Source: CADEDH01 sp965263455
Lineage (GTDB): Bacteria > Actinomycetota > Acidimicrobiia > Acidimicrobiales > SZUA-35
Reading direction: 5' to 3'
NCBI GenBank assembly: GCA_965263455.1
Contig: CBDHHN010000001.1
Span: 434,001-498,000 of the forward strand
DNA: 64,000 nt
Positions within the stretch are counted from its first letter, which is position 1, and each line of letters begins with the position of its first letter. The position numbers and the translations under genes are program-made. The notes beneath the pieces are model-generated. The model had not been told where the DNA came from, made no database searches, and saw only the letters and a list, made by a program, of their open reading frames with translations. Below are positions 26,468 to 34,512 of this stretch, in pieces.

Positions 26468-26988
26468 CACCCGGGGTGGCGCGGTCTCGGAGGCGGAGTT
26501 TGGAGAGCACCGAGCCGAGGTGGGTCTTGACGGTCGCTTGGCTGATGTAGAGCTCCTCGGCGACTTCTGCGTTGGTGAAGCCGCGGCCGACCGCACGCAA
26601 CACGTCGAGCTCGCGATCAGTGAGCCGTTCGAGATCCTCTGTCGACTGGGAGGTACTGACCGAGCGACGGCTGGCGAGAACTCGTGACGTGGTCAGCCGC
26701 TCCGGCGTCGAGCGCCGCGGCGAGGGTCTGGTCGTCGTCGAAGGTCGTCAACACCAGCACCGGTGGACCGCCGACGTCGCGGACGCGAGCCGTGGCGGTT
26801 GCGCCGTCGACCCGTTTCAACCGGATGTACATCATGACCACGTCGATCACATGACGGGCCAGGGCGTCGGGGACTTCGTCGCCGTCGCTGCACTCGGCGA
26901 CCACCTCGATGGTGTCGGTGGTGTCGACCACCATCCGGATCCCCTGGCGCACCAGTACCTGGTCATCGACGAGCAACAGCCGCATCAT
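26468..26988 (-). pseudogene. Decayed NarL/LuxR-family response regulator
   Basis: From 26988 the reverse strand reads a receiver start (MMRLLLVDDQVLVRQGIRMV) and continues to LTTFDDDQTLAAALDAGAAD. At about 26690 the frame breaks. Another frame resumes at a position about 35 residues further on in the family (VLASRRS..., then ERLTDRELDVLRAVGRG and FTNAEVAEELYISQATVKTH). The phospho-acceptor position reads MMYIRL instead of the usual LMDIRM, so Asp has become Tyr. The usual receiver Lys is in the missing piece. The last residues before 26988 resemble the tail of a sensor kinase, suggesting loss of a whole two-component locus. Confidence 0.8.
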
Positions 26989-27149
26989 CTGGGCAGCCTT
27001 GCCGTCATACGCCAGACCGAGCCCGAGCGATCGACCGGGCGCCAGCCGAGGTCGACACCCACATCTCCGACGAACTGATTGGGTGGGACTCACCGCGACC
27101 TGATCACCCAGCCTTCGGGTGGCGCTGGACCCGGATCCCATCGAATCGC

Positions 27150-27179
27150 ATACCATATGGCATCCCAACACGGTATACT
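27150..27179 (+). promoter_or_regulatory. Toxin-antitoxin promoter and operator
   Basis: ATACCATATGGCAT at 27150-27163 is a 7-base-arm palindrome with one mismatch, followed by a -10 element TATACT at 27174-27179. The antitoxin GTG begins six bases after the -10, so the transcript is probably leaderless. The palindrome would cover the -35 area, as expected for autoregulation. Confidence 0.65.
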
Positions 27180-27185
27180 GCTCAC

Positions 27186-27440
27186 GTGGCCACCGAACAG
27201 ATCGCTGTACGACTACCCGGGCCGCTCCTCTCAGACCTCGACGAGCTCGTCAAGAGCGGAGCCTACGAAAGCCGAGCCGCCGCTGTCCGAGCCGGCATCG
27301 AAGTCATCATGAAACTCGAACTCCAACGTCAGACCGACCGAGCCGTCGTCGACGGCTACACACGGCAACCACCAACCGAAACCGAAGAGCACGCGGCGCT
27401 CGCATCTTTGCGCGAAGCGATCCTCGACGAGCCATGGTGA
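27186..27440 (+). CDS. Ribbon-helix-helix antitoxin of a MazEF-type pair
   Basis: 84 residues. The N-terminal ribbon-helix-helix (QIAVRLPGPLLSDLDELVKS, then GAYESRAAAVRAGI) binds DNA; the acidic C-terminal tail (TETEEHAALASLREAILDEPW, positions about 64-84) would wrap and inhibit the toxin. The stop overlaps the toxin start by seven bases. Likely autoregulated through the palindrome just upstream. Confidence 0.88.
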   Translation: MATEQIAVRLPGPLLSDLDELVKSGAYESRAAAVRAGIEVIMKLELQRQTDRAVVDGYTRQPPTETEEHAALASLREAILDEPW

Positions 27441-27754
27441 CGACTCTTGATCGAGGGCAGATCTGGTGGGGCGAGATCGAGGACGTCGGTCGCCGCCCGT
27501 TCCTCATCATGACCCGCTCCGCCGCGATCCCCGTCCTGAACAGCGTCCTCGCAGCACCTGTCACCCGCACGATCAGGGGAATCCCGACCGAGCTACGACT
27601 CGGAACCGACGATGGCATGCCAACGAACTGCGTTGCCAGCTTCGACAATCTCAGAGTCGTCCCCAAGGCCTACCTTGTCGACCAAATCTGCGCACTACGG
27701 CCGGCCAGACTGGCCGAAGCATGCGCCGCCGTTCAGGCCGCCATCGACTGCTAG
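27434..27754 (+). CDS. MazF/PemK-family endoribonuclease toxin
   Basis: 106 residues from ATG 27434, overlapping the antitoxin by seven bases; GTG 27437 is an alternative. PemK-barrel features are visible: GQIWWGEI at the start, RPFLIMTRSAAIPVLNSVL near residue 21, VTRTIRGIPTEL near 43 and the conserved TNCVASFDNLRVVPK near 64, containing the Ser/Thr used in RNA cleavage. Intact in length. It would cleave mRNA when released from the antitoxin. Confidence 0.9.
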   Translation: MVTTLDRGQIWWGEIEDVGRRPFLIMTRSAAIPVLNSVLAAPVTRTIRGIPTELRLGTDDGMPTNCVASFDNLRVVPKAYLVDQICALRPARLAEACAAVQAAIDC

Positions 27755-27829
27755 ACGAAGCCTGACAGCAACACCTTGCGCTGACCCACGACCGCCCCGT
27801 GGACCGGAACAAAGCGTGTACTAGCGAGT

Positions 27830-27867
27830 GTGTCGGAGGGGCGAGTTTAACCCAAAGTACACGCGCG
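27830..27867 (+). repeat. Dispersed repeat, copy A
   Basis: Begins GTGTCGGAGGGGCGAGTTTA and runs 38 bases through AACCCAAAGTACACGCGCG. It matches copy C at 49498-49535 at 36 of 38 positions. Shorter relatives are at 47786 and 53801, and an inverted one ends at 47685. It lies 75 bases after the MazF gene. No transposase is linked to it. Confidence 0.8.
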
Positions 27868-27897
27868 GCCTGGTGTGTCGAGCTGGTCGCTGCGTAG

Positions 27898-28110
27898 ACA
27901 AAAACTGCTGGTCGGGCTACCACGAACGGGTATCCCGCACTCGCAGCCAAGAAGCACCTGTTCTGGCAACAAGTGCTCGACCTTGCCGATGACTTCATGT
28001 CCTCCGAGCGATCCGGCACCCAGACCTACAGCCTCGTCGCCGGCCTCTACCCCACCGCCTACCCCACCCTCCCCGACCCCGACCAAGACCTCACCGATGA
28101 CAACTGCCGA
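27898..28110 (+). pseudogene. Unidentified gene fragment
   Basis: The 478 bases between MazF and the DinB gene hold repeat A and one stretch whose reading looks coding: NGYPALAAKKHLFWQQVLDL, followed by ADDFMSSERSGTQTYSLVAG and LYPTAYPTLPDPDQDLTDD. It starts after an in-frame TAG with no ribosome site and runs into the antisense of DinB. I do not recognise the family; it is probably a broken gene left beside the repeat. Confidence 0.4.
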
Positions 28111-28232
28111 GCCCGATCAGATGTGCCGATATCGAGCGGCGTCGACGCTCGGTTGACGTACCGAGAGGGTCACCAAGAGACCGTTGCCGGGTTCCTGGCG
28201 CCAGGTGTCTTCAGCTTGGCGCGAGGGTGCGG

Positions 28233-28823
28233 TCAGCGGCGCGGCGAAACCGATGACCAGTCGGCCGGCGGATCTTCGCCGATCCTGCCGTCGATGGACT
28301 CGCGGAGCAGGTCGGCGTGACCGGTGTGGCGGCCGTACTCCTCTAGAAGGTCGAACAGGAGCCGTCGGAGGCTCGCCATCCTGCCGTCGGGCCACTGCAT
28401 GGCCGAATCCTGATCGAGTCCACCATCGGCGATTGCGGCATCGAAACGCTGCTGCGCGCGCCTGACCGCGTCGTCGTAGCGCCGGTACAGCTCATCCGGC
28501 TCGTCATCGGCAGCGGCCGAGAACTCCGGGTCATCATCCGAGACCCTCCCATCCCAGTAGGCGTCCCTCGCCGAGCCATCGAGGCGGACACTGGACGCGC
28601 CGTCCTCCACCCGAGCCAGGTGATTCAGCAGCCCGCCGATGGTGAGGTCAGACGACGGGAGGCGATGATTCAACCCGGCGGAATCGAGGTCGTCTGCCTT
28701 CCACCGAAAGGTCATCCGCAGCCGGTTCAACGAGCCGAGCAGATGCTCGACTTCGCTGCCTGCCACCGGCGGCTGCCAATCACGCACGTTGAACACACTC
28801 GCGACGCTAGCCGCCGTGGGCAC
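28233..28823 (-). CDS. DinB-family (DUF664-like) thiol/metal enzyme
   Basis: 196 residues. The four-helix DinB fold is indicated by LLGSLNRLRMTFRWKADDL, GGLLNHLARVED (first metal-site His, near residue 67) and LLEEYGRHTGHADLLRES near 165 (the paired His of the HxxxH-like site). Proteins of this type in actinobacteria act as mycothiol- or bacillithiol-dependent transferases; the partner here is unknown. The first ten residues may not be translated. Confidence 0.85.
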   Translation of the reverse strand: MPTAASVASVFNVRDWQPPVAGSEVEHLLGSLNRLRMTFRWKADDLDSAGLNHRLPSSDLTIGGLLNHLARVEDGASSVRLDGSARDAYWDGRVSDDDPEFSAAADDEPDELYRRYDDAVRRAQQRFDAAIADGGLDQDSAMQWPDGRMASLRRLLFDLLEEYGRHTGHADLLRESIDGRIGEDPPADWSSVSPRR

Positions 28824-28858
28824 TGTCGGGTCCGAGGAGGGGTGGGCGACCGGGCAGG

Positions 28859-29443
28859 CTACGAGCTCGAAGCCGTGATCGTCGTGCGCATCACGCAGTG
28901 ATTCTTGCCCTTCGACCGTTCGTAGACGAAGCCGGCATCCTCGAACATCGAGCGGGTGGCGCTGTAGAGGAGCGAAGCGTTTGCCTTAACGTCGGCAGTG
29001 TCGGCCGGATAGCCCTCGACCACCCCTCCACCGGCTGCCGCTACAAGGTCCAGGGGCCCACGAAGGGCGACTGCCGCCACGCCACTACGCCGATAGTCAC
29101 GGTCGACGAAGAAGCACGTGATCCGATAGTCGGGAGCACTGACGAGACCGGACTCCCACTCTTTGCGATGATAGATACGCGGCAACTCCTCGACGGTGCC
29201 GTACTGGCACCACCCGATCGCTGCGCCAGCATCAAACACCAAAGCGGCGTGGGCTCGGCCCTCACGGACAAGCCTCAGCTTCATCGCCCTCGCGCCTTCG
29301 GCCGCAGCAGCTTCCTTGTCGTAGCGCTCAGCATGGAACCAAGTACACCAGCACCCGCCCCACACTCCATTGTGCTTCTCCACGAGGGCGGCAAACACTT
29401 CCCACGTCCCCTCGTCGAGTGCGCTGACTGTGAACTCGCCCAT
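28859..29443 (-). CDS. GNAT-family N-acetyltransferase
   Basis: About 194 residues from ATG 29443 (an upstream ATG at 29467 adds eight). A Trp/Cys-rich N-terminal part (GVWGGCWCTWFHAERYDKE) precedes the acetyl-CoA-binding core: RITCFFVDRDYRRSGVAAVAL near residue 125, with the pyrophosphate loop in RRSGVA. C-terminal FEDAGFVYERSKGKNH is typical of GNAT beta-6/7. This WGGCWC-type subgroup is common but uncharacterised. Substrate unknown. Confidence 0.85.
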   Translation of the reverse strand: MGEFTVSALDEGTWEVFAALVEKHNGVWGGCWCTWFHAERYDKEAAAAEGARAMKLRLVREGRAHAALVFDAGAAIGWCQYGTVEELPRIYHRKEWESGLVSAPDYRITCFFVDRDYRRSGVAAVALRGPLDLVAAAGGGVVEGYPADTADVKANASLLYSATRSMFEDAGFVYERSKGKNHCVMRTTITASSS

Positions 29444-29586
29444 CGCCGTATCCGGTGCCATCCGCACTCGACTGTAGTTCGACCGACGACGACGAGAACC
29501 GCGACGGCCCGACCCGGCGAGCCGCCCAGAACCGGCAAACTGCTCGGGTCATGGCGAGACCCGGCATGAGTCAAAGCCACGCATAA

Positions 29587-29805
29587 CGCACGCTCGGAAA
29601 CGCGTCGCCGAAGGACAACCACCTCGGATGGGGCATGGGTGTTCACCTCTGCGTGGGCAAGCACCTCTCCATGCTCGAGATGAGTGCGCTGGTCCGAGCA
29701 ATCATCCGTCGCGTCGAGCGGATCGAGATCGACACACCCACCCGACTGTTGAACAACGGTCTCCAGGGGTTCCAGGAGCTCCCGATGCGTCTCGTGCCCC
29801 GATGA
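29587..29805 (+). pseudogene. Cytochrome P450 C-terminal remnant
   Basis: About 72 residues in frame with a TAA immediately upstream and no start codon. It reads the heme-binding loop LGWGMGVHLCVGKHLSMLEM, then the L-helix and the C-terminal strand (NNGLQGFQELPMRLVPR, stop TGA). The N-terminal 80 percent of a P450 is missing. The axial Cys survives, but the fragment cannot function. It marks a recombination junction at about 29587 at the left edge of the catabolic island. Confidence 0.85.
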
Positions 29806-29934
29806 TGCCGACGGCGAGCTCCGTCGGTGGGACGAGGAGCTGACCGTCCTTGCGGGCCCAACGTGCGTTGGCCGCGGTCGACACCGACCAGTGAAGCTGC
29901 GAGGGCGATGTGGAGAAGCGACTGGGCCGTCTGC

Positions 29935-31104
29935 TCACGCGCGCGGGTCCAGTGCAGCAACCGGCACCGTCCCGGGGTCGTAGTCGAGGAGCCCATACCC
30001 GGCGGCTCCTCGACTCTCGAGCGTGGGGTCCTGCAGCGCCCGACCCTCCTCCCAGGACCAACGAGCGACGTTGTTGCCTCGCTCCTGACGCGCCGTCCGG
30101 TAGCCGTGAAGCGCCTGGGGCAGGTCGGAAGACAGCGCAATCGCACGGGCCAGCACCACCGCGTCTTCGACCGCCATGGCCGCCCCCTGCCCCAGAAACG
30201 GCGTCATCGGGTGTGCGGCGTCCCCCAAGATCGCCACCCTGCTAGTCGTCCACGTCTCGAGCGGTTCCCGGTCATACAGGCCCCACTTGAACAGTTGCCC
30301 GTCTGGCACTGCGGCAATGAGGTCGAGCAGATGCGGGGCGAAGTCGGCGTAGGCATCGAGGAACTGGCCCGTGGTTGCCGGGATCGACCACCCCTCCTCC
30401 TCCCACTCGTCGGTCCGGCCGCAACCGATGAGATTCGTCAGTTCGCCTCCACGAAGCGGGTAGTAGAGGAGGTAGCGACCTGGTCCTCGCTGCATCGCCA
30501 GTTCTCGCTCGCGCACGACCGACGGCACGATGTCGCTCGGGAGGACGGCCCGGAAGGCGACCTGGCCGTTGAACTTCGGTTCCTCACCCCCGAACACGTG
30601 CGATCGCACTGCTGAGCCGTTGCCATCCGCTCCGACCACCAGCGGAGCCCGATCGGTCGCGCCGTTGGCGAAGCGGACGGTCACGCCGTCTGCATCCTCG
30701 TCCAAGGAGACGAACGTGTGCGCGGCGCGGACAGCCTGCGCGTCGTTGGCCTGGACCGCTGTCAACAAGACGCGGTGGAGGTCGCCCCGATGCACCGTGA
30801 GCGACGGGAGCCCGAACCGGTCGGCAACGAGGTCACTGGAGGTCGACGACAGGACCTCGCCAGTGGCGTAGTCGCAGCCATGGAAGGCAGACGGTCGACT
30901 CGAGACCGCCTCCACAGCAGCATCGACGCCGAGGTCGACCAACCCCTTGCGGCCGTTCGGCTGCATGACGATGCCGGCGCCGATCTCGCGGAGCTCGCTG
31001 GCTCGCTCGTAGACCGATACGGCGATGCCTCTCCGCTGGAGCGCCAGCGCCAGCGACAGCCCGCCGATGCCGCCGCCGATGACCACGACCCGTTCAATCA
31101 CCAT
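29935..31104 (-). CDS. FAD-dependent aromatic monooxygenase (salicylate hydroxylase-like)
   Basis: 389 residues. The FAD motif GGGIGGLSLALALQRRG begins at residue 9, the DG-like motif VGADGNGSAVR is near 160, and the GD motif VAILGDAAHPMTPFLGQGA is near 295, all diagnostic of class A flavoprotein hydroxylases. They use NAD(P)H and O2 to hydroxylate an aromatic ring, often with decarboxylation. Divergent from the semialdehyde dehydrogenase across a 62-base promoter region that holds a TGA-N6-TCA operator. Likely the entry hydroxylase for one substrate of the island. Confidence 0.9.
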   Translation of the reverse strand: MVIERVVVIGGGIGGLSLALALQRRGIAVSVYERASELREIGAGIVMQPNGRKGLVDLGVDAAVEAVSSRPSAFHGCDYATGEVLSSTSSDLVADRFGLPSLTVHRGDLHRVLLTAVQANDAQAVRAAHTFVSLDEDADGVTVRFANGATDRAPLVVGADGNGSAVRSHVFGGEEPKFNGQVAFRAVLPSDIVPSVVRERELAMQRGPGRYLLYYPLRGGELTNLIGCGRTDEWEEEGWSIPATTGQFLDAYADFAPHLLDLIAAVPDGQLFKWGLYDREPLETWTTSRVAILGDAAHPMTPFLGQGAAMAVEDAVVLARAIALSSDLPQALHGYRTARQERGNNVARWSWEEGRALQDPTLESRGAAGYGLLDYDPGTVPVAALDPRA

Positions 31105-31148
31105 GGGTACGAGTATGCATGAACGAAGACTTGCACATGCAGGAAACC

Positions 31149-31160
31149 TGACTACGCTCA
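31149..31160. promoter_or_regulatory. Island operator 1 (TGA-N6-TCA)
   Basis: TGACTACGCTCA, extended to the dyad CTGA-N6-TCAG. TACGCT inside it fits a -10 element (TAnnnT), with TTGCAC sixteen bases before. The dehydrogenase ATG follows eight bases after TACGCT, suggesting a leaderless transcript and repression by occlusion. Confidence 0.65.
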
Positions 31161-31166
31161 GTATTC

Positions 31167-32636
31167 ATGAGCCAGCGCAGCCTGCCCACGTTCAACCACT
31201 TCATCGGAGGCCAGTTCGTCGAGTCGGCGTCCGGCGAGACGTTCGAAGCCATCAACCCGGCCACTGAGGAACCCAGTGCGCTCGTCGCCCGCGGGGGCGC
31301 CGACGACGTCGACCGAGCGGTGCGCGCTGCCAAAGATGCCTTCGACGCAGGCGACTGGTCCCGCGCCAAGCCGTCGCATCGCCGGAAGGTCTTGTTCGCC
31401 GTCGCCGATCTGCTCGAGAAGCGATCGGATGACATCCGACTGCTCGAGACCCAGGAGATGGGCTCCCCGACCGGCCCACTCGGCGGCGCCCCACACCCGA
31501 TCATCGCTCGGGCGGCGTGGAACTTCCGGTTCTTCGCCGAGGAGCAGGAGCTGAACGAGGAACGTTCGTTCAACCGAGACGACGATCTCCTCACGTACAC
31601 GATGACCGACCCAGTCGGCGCGTTCGGCCTGATCACCCCCTGGAATGCGCCGATGATGCTATCCACCTGGAAGATGGCGCCCTGCCTCGCCTACGGCAAC
31701 AGCGCCGTCCACAAACCGTCCGAGCTGTCGCCGCTGTCGATGAGCGTCTTGTGCGAGATCTTCGATGAAGCAGGCCTTCCAGCCGGCGTCTACAACGCCG
31801 TGCTCGGATTCGGCAAGGAAGCCGGAGTCCCGCTGGTGGAGCACCCCGACGTCGCCGGCGTCTCGTTCACCGGATCGCGCCCAACCGCCCTCGACATCGC
31901 GTCGCGATGCGTTGGCGACCTCAAGCGCACGTCGTTCGAGTTGGGCGGCAAGTCGGCATGCATCGTCTTCGACGACGCTGACCTCGACAAGGCGGTTCCG
32001 GCGGCGGCCGGCGGCGTCTTCACCAACTCCGGCCAGGCGTGCATCGCCGGCACCCGCATCCTCGTCCAGCGCGGCATCTACCACGAGTTCCTCGAGCGGT
32101 TCGAAGCAGCTGCTTCGAAGTGGACGGTCGGCGATCCCACCACAGCCGGCGTTCGGCTGGGGCCGCTCGTCTCCAAGGGCCAGTACGACCGCGTCACCGG
32201 GTATCTCGATCTCGCACGCGAGGAAGGCCGCATCCTCTTCGGCGGAGGCCGCCCAGCAGGACTCGACACCGGGTACTTCGTCGAGCCGACAGCCATCGTC
32301 GACGTGGACAACCGCGCACGCGTCTGCCGAGAGGAGATCTTCGGCCCGGTCGCCGCGATCCTGCCCTTCGACACCGCCGACGACGCGCTCGCCATCGCCA
32401 ACGACTCCGAGTACGGGCTCGCCGGGTACATCTGGACCGAGAACCAGACCACCGCGCACTACATGTCCCACCGCCTGGAGACCGGCATGATCTGGATCAA
32501 CTCTGGCTTCAGCCGCGATCTGCGCCAGCCCTTCGGCGGCGTCAAGACCAGCGGCGTGGGCCGGGAAGGCGGCCAGACGAGCCGAGAGTTCTACACCGAG
32601 ACCCGGTTCGCCTCGTTCCCGTTGATCAAGAGGTGA
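31167..32636 (+). CDS. Aldehyde dehydrogenase, HpaE-like semialdehyde dehydrogenase
   Basis: 489 residues, full length. The catalytic Glu258 lies in FELGGKSA and nucleophile Cys292 in NSGQACIAG. The Rossmann region is TGSRPTALDIA, and the C-terminal EEIFGPVAAILPF is normal. Its start (FNHFIGGQFVESASGETFEA) resembles 5-carboxymethyl-2-hydroxymuconate semialdehyde dehydrogenases. With a ring-cleaving dioxygenase, an HpaH-like hydratase and an HpaI-like aldolase nearby, it probably oxidises the ring-cleavage semialdehyde with NAD+. Other aldehydes are possible. Confidence 0.88.
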   Translation: MSQRSLPTFNHFIGGQFVESASGETFEAINPATEEPSALVARGGADDVDRAVRAAKDAFDAGDWSRAKPSHRRKVLFAVADLLEKRSDDIRLLETQEMGSPTGPLGGAPHPIIARAAWNFRFFAEEQELNEERSFNRDDDLLTYTMTDPVGAFGLITPWNAPMMLSTWKMAPCLAYGNSAVHKPSELSPLSMSVLCEIFDEAGLPAGVYNAVLGFGKEAGVPLVEHPDVAGVSFTGSRPTALDIASRCVGDLKRTSFELGGKSACIVFDDADLDKAVPAAAGGVFTNSGQACIAGTRILVQRGIYHEFLERFEAAASKWTVGDPTTAGVRLGPLVSKGQYDRVTGYLDLAREEGRILFGGGRPAGLDTGYFVEPTAIVDVDNRARVCREEIFGPVAAILPFDTADDALAIANDSEYGLAGYIWTENQTTAHYMSHRLETGMIWINSGFSRDLRQPFGGVKTSGVGREGGQTSREFYTETRFASFPLIKR

Positions 32637-32653
32637 TGAACCGGCGTCGGCGC

Positions 32654-33292
32654 TCAGCCGACGCCGAACAGCGCAGCGTCGACCGCGTCACGAATCGCGA
32701 CGAGCGTGACCTCGATCGGCACATCGGGGTGGCAGTAGTGATACCCCATGTTGAAGTTCCAGATGGCGAAGATGTTTCGGGCGGCCGCGGCCGTGTCGAG
32801 GCCATCGGGCACCTCGCCATCGAGGGCCCCGATCATGACGCGTTCGATCGTGCCGAAGATCCGATCCATCGTGGCGCTGATGCCGTCGTCGGACCGGGCG
32901 ATGACACTCGACAACTCGAGGTGATAGGTCTTTGCGATGTTGGGCTGGGATTCGTCGAACTGGGTCACCGACGCCAACAGTCCGAAGACCTGATCGGCCA
33001 GGGGTTCGCCGGTATCGACGGTCTCCAGCGCCGCCGCCCACGCCCCGTCGACGTCCTCGGTGAAGACGTCGAACAGCAGCTGCTCCTTGGACTCCACGTA
33101 GAGGTAGAGCGTGCCCGCGCCGACGCCCGCAACGCGTGCGATCTCCGCGGTCGTCGTGGCGTCGAAGCCGCGCTCGTCGAACAGCTGGCGCGCTGCTTCG
33201 AGGATCCGACGACGCTTCTCCGCCTTGTTGCGTTCGCGTTTGCCGGGCTGGCGGTCTGGCTGGTTGCCGAGCTCGGGACTGACGGTCCTCAC
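32654..33292 (-). CDS. TetR-family regulator inside the catabolic island
   Basis: 212 residues. After an Arg/Lys-rich leader the helix-turn-helix spans residues about 45-75 (TTTAEIARVAGVGAGTLYLY, VESKEQLLFD). The ligand domain is of the usual ~130 residues. It converges with the dehydrogenase gene and is transcribed towards it. Candidate repressor for the six TGA-N6-TCA operators of the island; its own promoter (33293-33377) lacks that element, so the assignment is tentative. Confidence 0.88.
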   Translation of the reverse strand: MRTVSPELGNQPDRQPGKRERNKAEKRRRILEAARQLFDERGFDATTTAEIARVAGVGAGTLYLYVESKEQLLFDVFTEDVDGAWAAALETVDTGEPLADQVFGLLASVTQFDESQPNIAKTYHLELSSVIARSDDGISATMDRIFGTIERVMIGALDGEVPDGLDTAAAARNIFAIWNFNMGYHYCHPDVPIEVTLVAIRDAVDAALFGVG

Positions 33293-33377
33293 CCGCCCAC
33301 TCTAGCGACGGCGACCATCCGAACTGGCCGGGGCCCGATGCGGAACGACCAGGGCCCCGGCGTCCACGGAGACCGTG

Positions 33378-33974
33378 TCACCCGGCGTCCGCGCCGCCAC
33401 CGGGGGCCGAGTACGCGCTGAAGTCGGACTCGTAGTCCGTGGTGTCGGTGAGGTAGTCGGTGGAATGGATTTGCGCATAGCTGAGGGCACCGTCGATGTC
33501 GTGGCGCCACACCTCTTCGGGAAGGTCGTAGAGGATCTCGACGCCGTACCCGTTGGGGTCGTTGATGTACATGCTGTGGGTCATACCGTGATCGATCCGG
33601 ACGTTCATCTTCACCCCCTTCGACTCGAGGAACTCGAGCTGGGCCTGCCACTCCTCGCGAGTGGGGTACGTGATCGCGATGTGGTTGACCGCGGTACGAG
33701 TCCTCAACATGTCCCAGCGCTCCTCGACCTCGGGAAGCCCTTCACGTTCGACGAGGGCGAGGTCGTGGTGGTTCACATCGTCGACCACACCGGAGTAGAA
33801 ACGCATGTTCATCGGCGGCGGTGCTCCGTCGCGACCCTTGAGGGTGCCGACGTGCTTGAACCCCAGGAGGTCGGACCAGAAGTGGTGCGACTCCTCCAGG
33901 TCGTGCACGTTGAGGACGAGGTGGTTCACACCGGCCGGGACGACGGGCGCTGTGCGCTTCGTGGTGCTTTCCAT
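33378..33974 (-). CDS. VOC-superfamily extradiol-type dioxygenase
   Basis: 198 residues. Two VOC modules: His18 in GVNHLVLNV and His70 in NHHDLALVE in module 1; His98 in VNHIAITY and Glu146 in MYINDPNGYGVEI in module 2. The pattern H-x-x-Y-x-x-D-P-x-G-x-x-x-E matches the type I extradiol dioxygenase signature. It would cleave a catecholic ring with Fe(II). It is shorter than classical two-domain enzymes (about 300 residues). A TGA-N6-TCA operator lies 26 bases upstream of the ATG. Confidence 0.85.
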   Translation of the reverse strand: MESTTKRTAPVVPAGVNHLVLNVHDLEESHHFWSDLLGFKHVGTLKGRDGAPPPMNMRFYSGVVDDVNHHDLALVEREGLPEVEERWDMLRTRTAVNHIAITYPTREEWQAQLEFLESKGVKMNVRIDHGMTHSMYINDPNGYGVEILYDLPEEVWRHDIDGALSYAQIHSTDYLTDTTDYESDFSAYSAPGGGADAG

Positions 33975-33999
33975 GATGCATGTTTCCCCAGTAGAAAAG

Positions 34000-34011
34000 T
34001 GAGCGTAGTCA
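34000..34011 (-). promoter_or_regulatory. Island operator 2 (TGA-N6-TCA)
   Basis: On the minus strand TGACTACGCTCA, extended to AGTGA-N6-TCACT with 5-base arms. Located 26 bases upstream of the dioxygenase ATG, with TACGCT as possible -10. Confidence 0.65.
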
Positions 34012-34050
34012 CTATTCTACCGCGAGCGAGACTGGCTCGCCAGCGACTCG

Positions 34051-34512
34051 TCAGTCGCCATCCACGAACCCTGCGGCACCAGCTTCGGCCACCTCGACAT
34101 CCTGCGCGGGTGAGCCGCCGGACACGCCGATCGCTCCCACGAGGCCGCCCTCGTGAAACACGCCGACTCCCCCACCGAAGACCACGAGCCGTGGCGTGTG
34201 GGTGATGCCATGGACGAGCGAGGGGTCGCTCTCGATTCCACGCCACCAGGCACCGGTGGGCATGCCGTTGAATCCGCAGACGGTGTACGCCTTGTTGACG
34301 GCGATCCCCAGCGACATCGTGGGGGCGCCGTCCATCCGCCCCACCACGATCGGCTCGCCGCCGGGGTCGGTGACCGCCACGCAGACGGCAACGCCGATCG
34401 AGGAGGCGTGGGCGAGTGCGGCGTCCAGCACCGCACGCGCACCCTCGAGGGTCAGCCGGGCGGTCGACTCGACGCGCCCCGAGCCATCCGACCGGTCAGT
34501 CGACGATGCCAA
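34051..34512 (-). CDS. GlcG/HbpS-family (DUF336) protein
   Basis: About 140-153 residues. The family core is clear: LTLEGARAVLDAALAHASSI, VAVTDPGGEPIVVGRMDGAP, and FGGGVGVFHEGGLVGAIGVS followed by GGSPAQDVEVAEAGA. No ATG or GTG lies before the domain. The TTG at 34512, inside the end of the hydratase gene, is the best upstream candidate and gives a 17-base overlap, but its ribosome site is poor. Family members occur in aromatic-degradation and glycolate operons as heme- or small-molecule-binding or accessory isomerase-like proteins. Co-transcribed with the hydratase. Confidence 0.75.
   Translation of the reverse strand: MASSTDRSDGSGRVESTARLTLEGARAVLDAALAHASSIGVAVCVAVTDPGGEPIVVGRMDGAPTMSLGIAVNKAYTVCGFNGMPTGAWWRGIESDPSLVHGITHTPRLVVFGGGVGVFHEGGLVGAIGVSGGSPAQDVEVAEAGAAGFVDGD

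Noticed and set aside
27830..27867. Dispersed repeat as integron attC site
   Set aside because: GTTTAAC in copy A fits the attC RYYYAAC core, but copies B, C and D do not and there is no paired GTTRRRY end or integrase.
27830..27867. Dispersed repeat as a degenerate tRNA gene
   Set aside because: The AACCC/GGGG text recalls a tRNA T-arm read backwards, but no stem pairs correctly and no anticodon arm follows.
29643..30146. Minus-strand open frame across the P450 remnant
   Set aside because: Complement of the P450 tail and part of the FAD monooxygenase; the plus-strand heme motif is clear. A short VPPTELAVGIIG-like stretch at 29806-29934 is too small to support.
32039..33421. 460-codon plus-strand frame
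   Set aside because: Antisense and out-of-frame shadow of the aldehyde dehydrogenase and TetR genes; Arg/Pro/His-rich with no motif.
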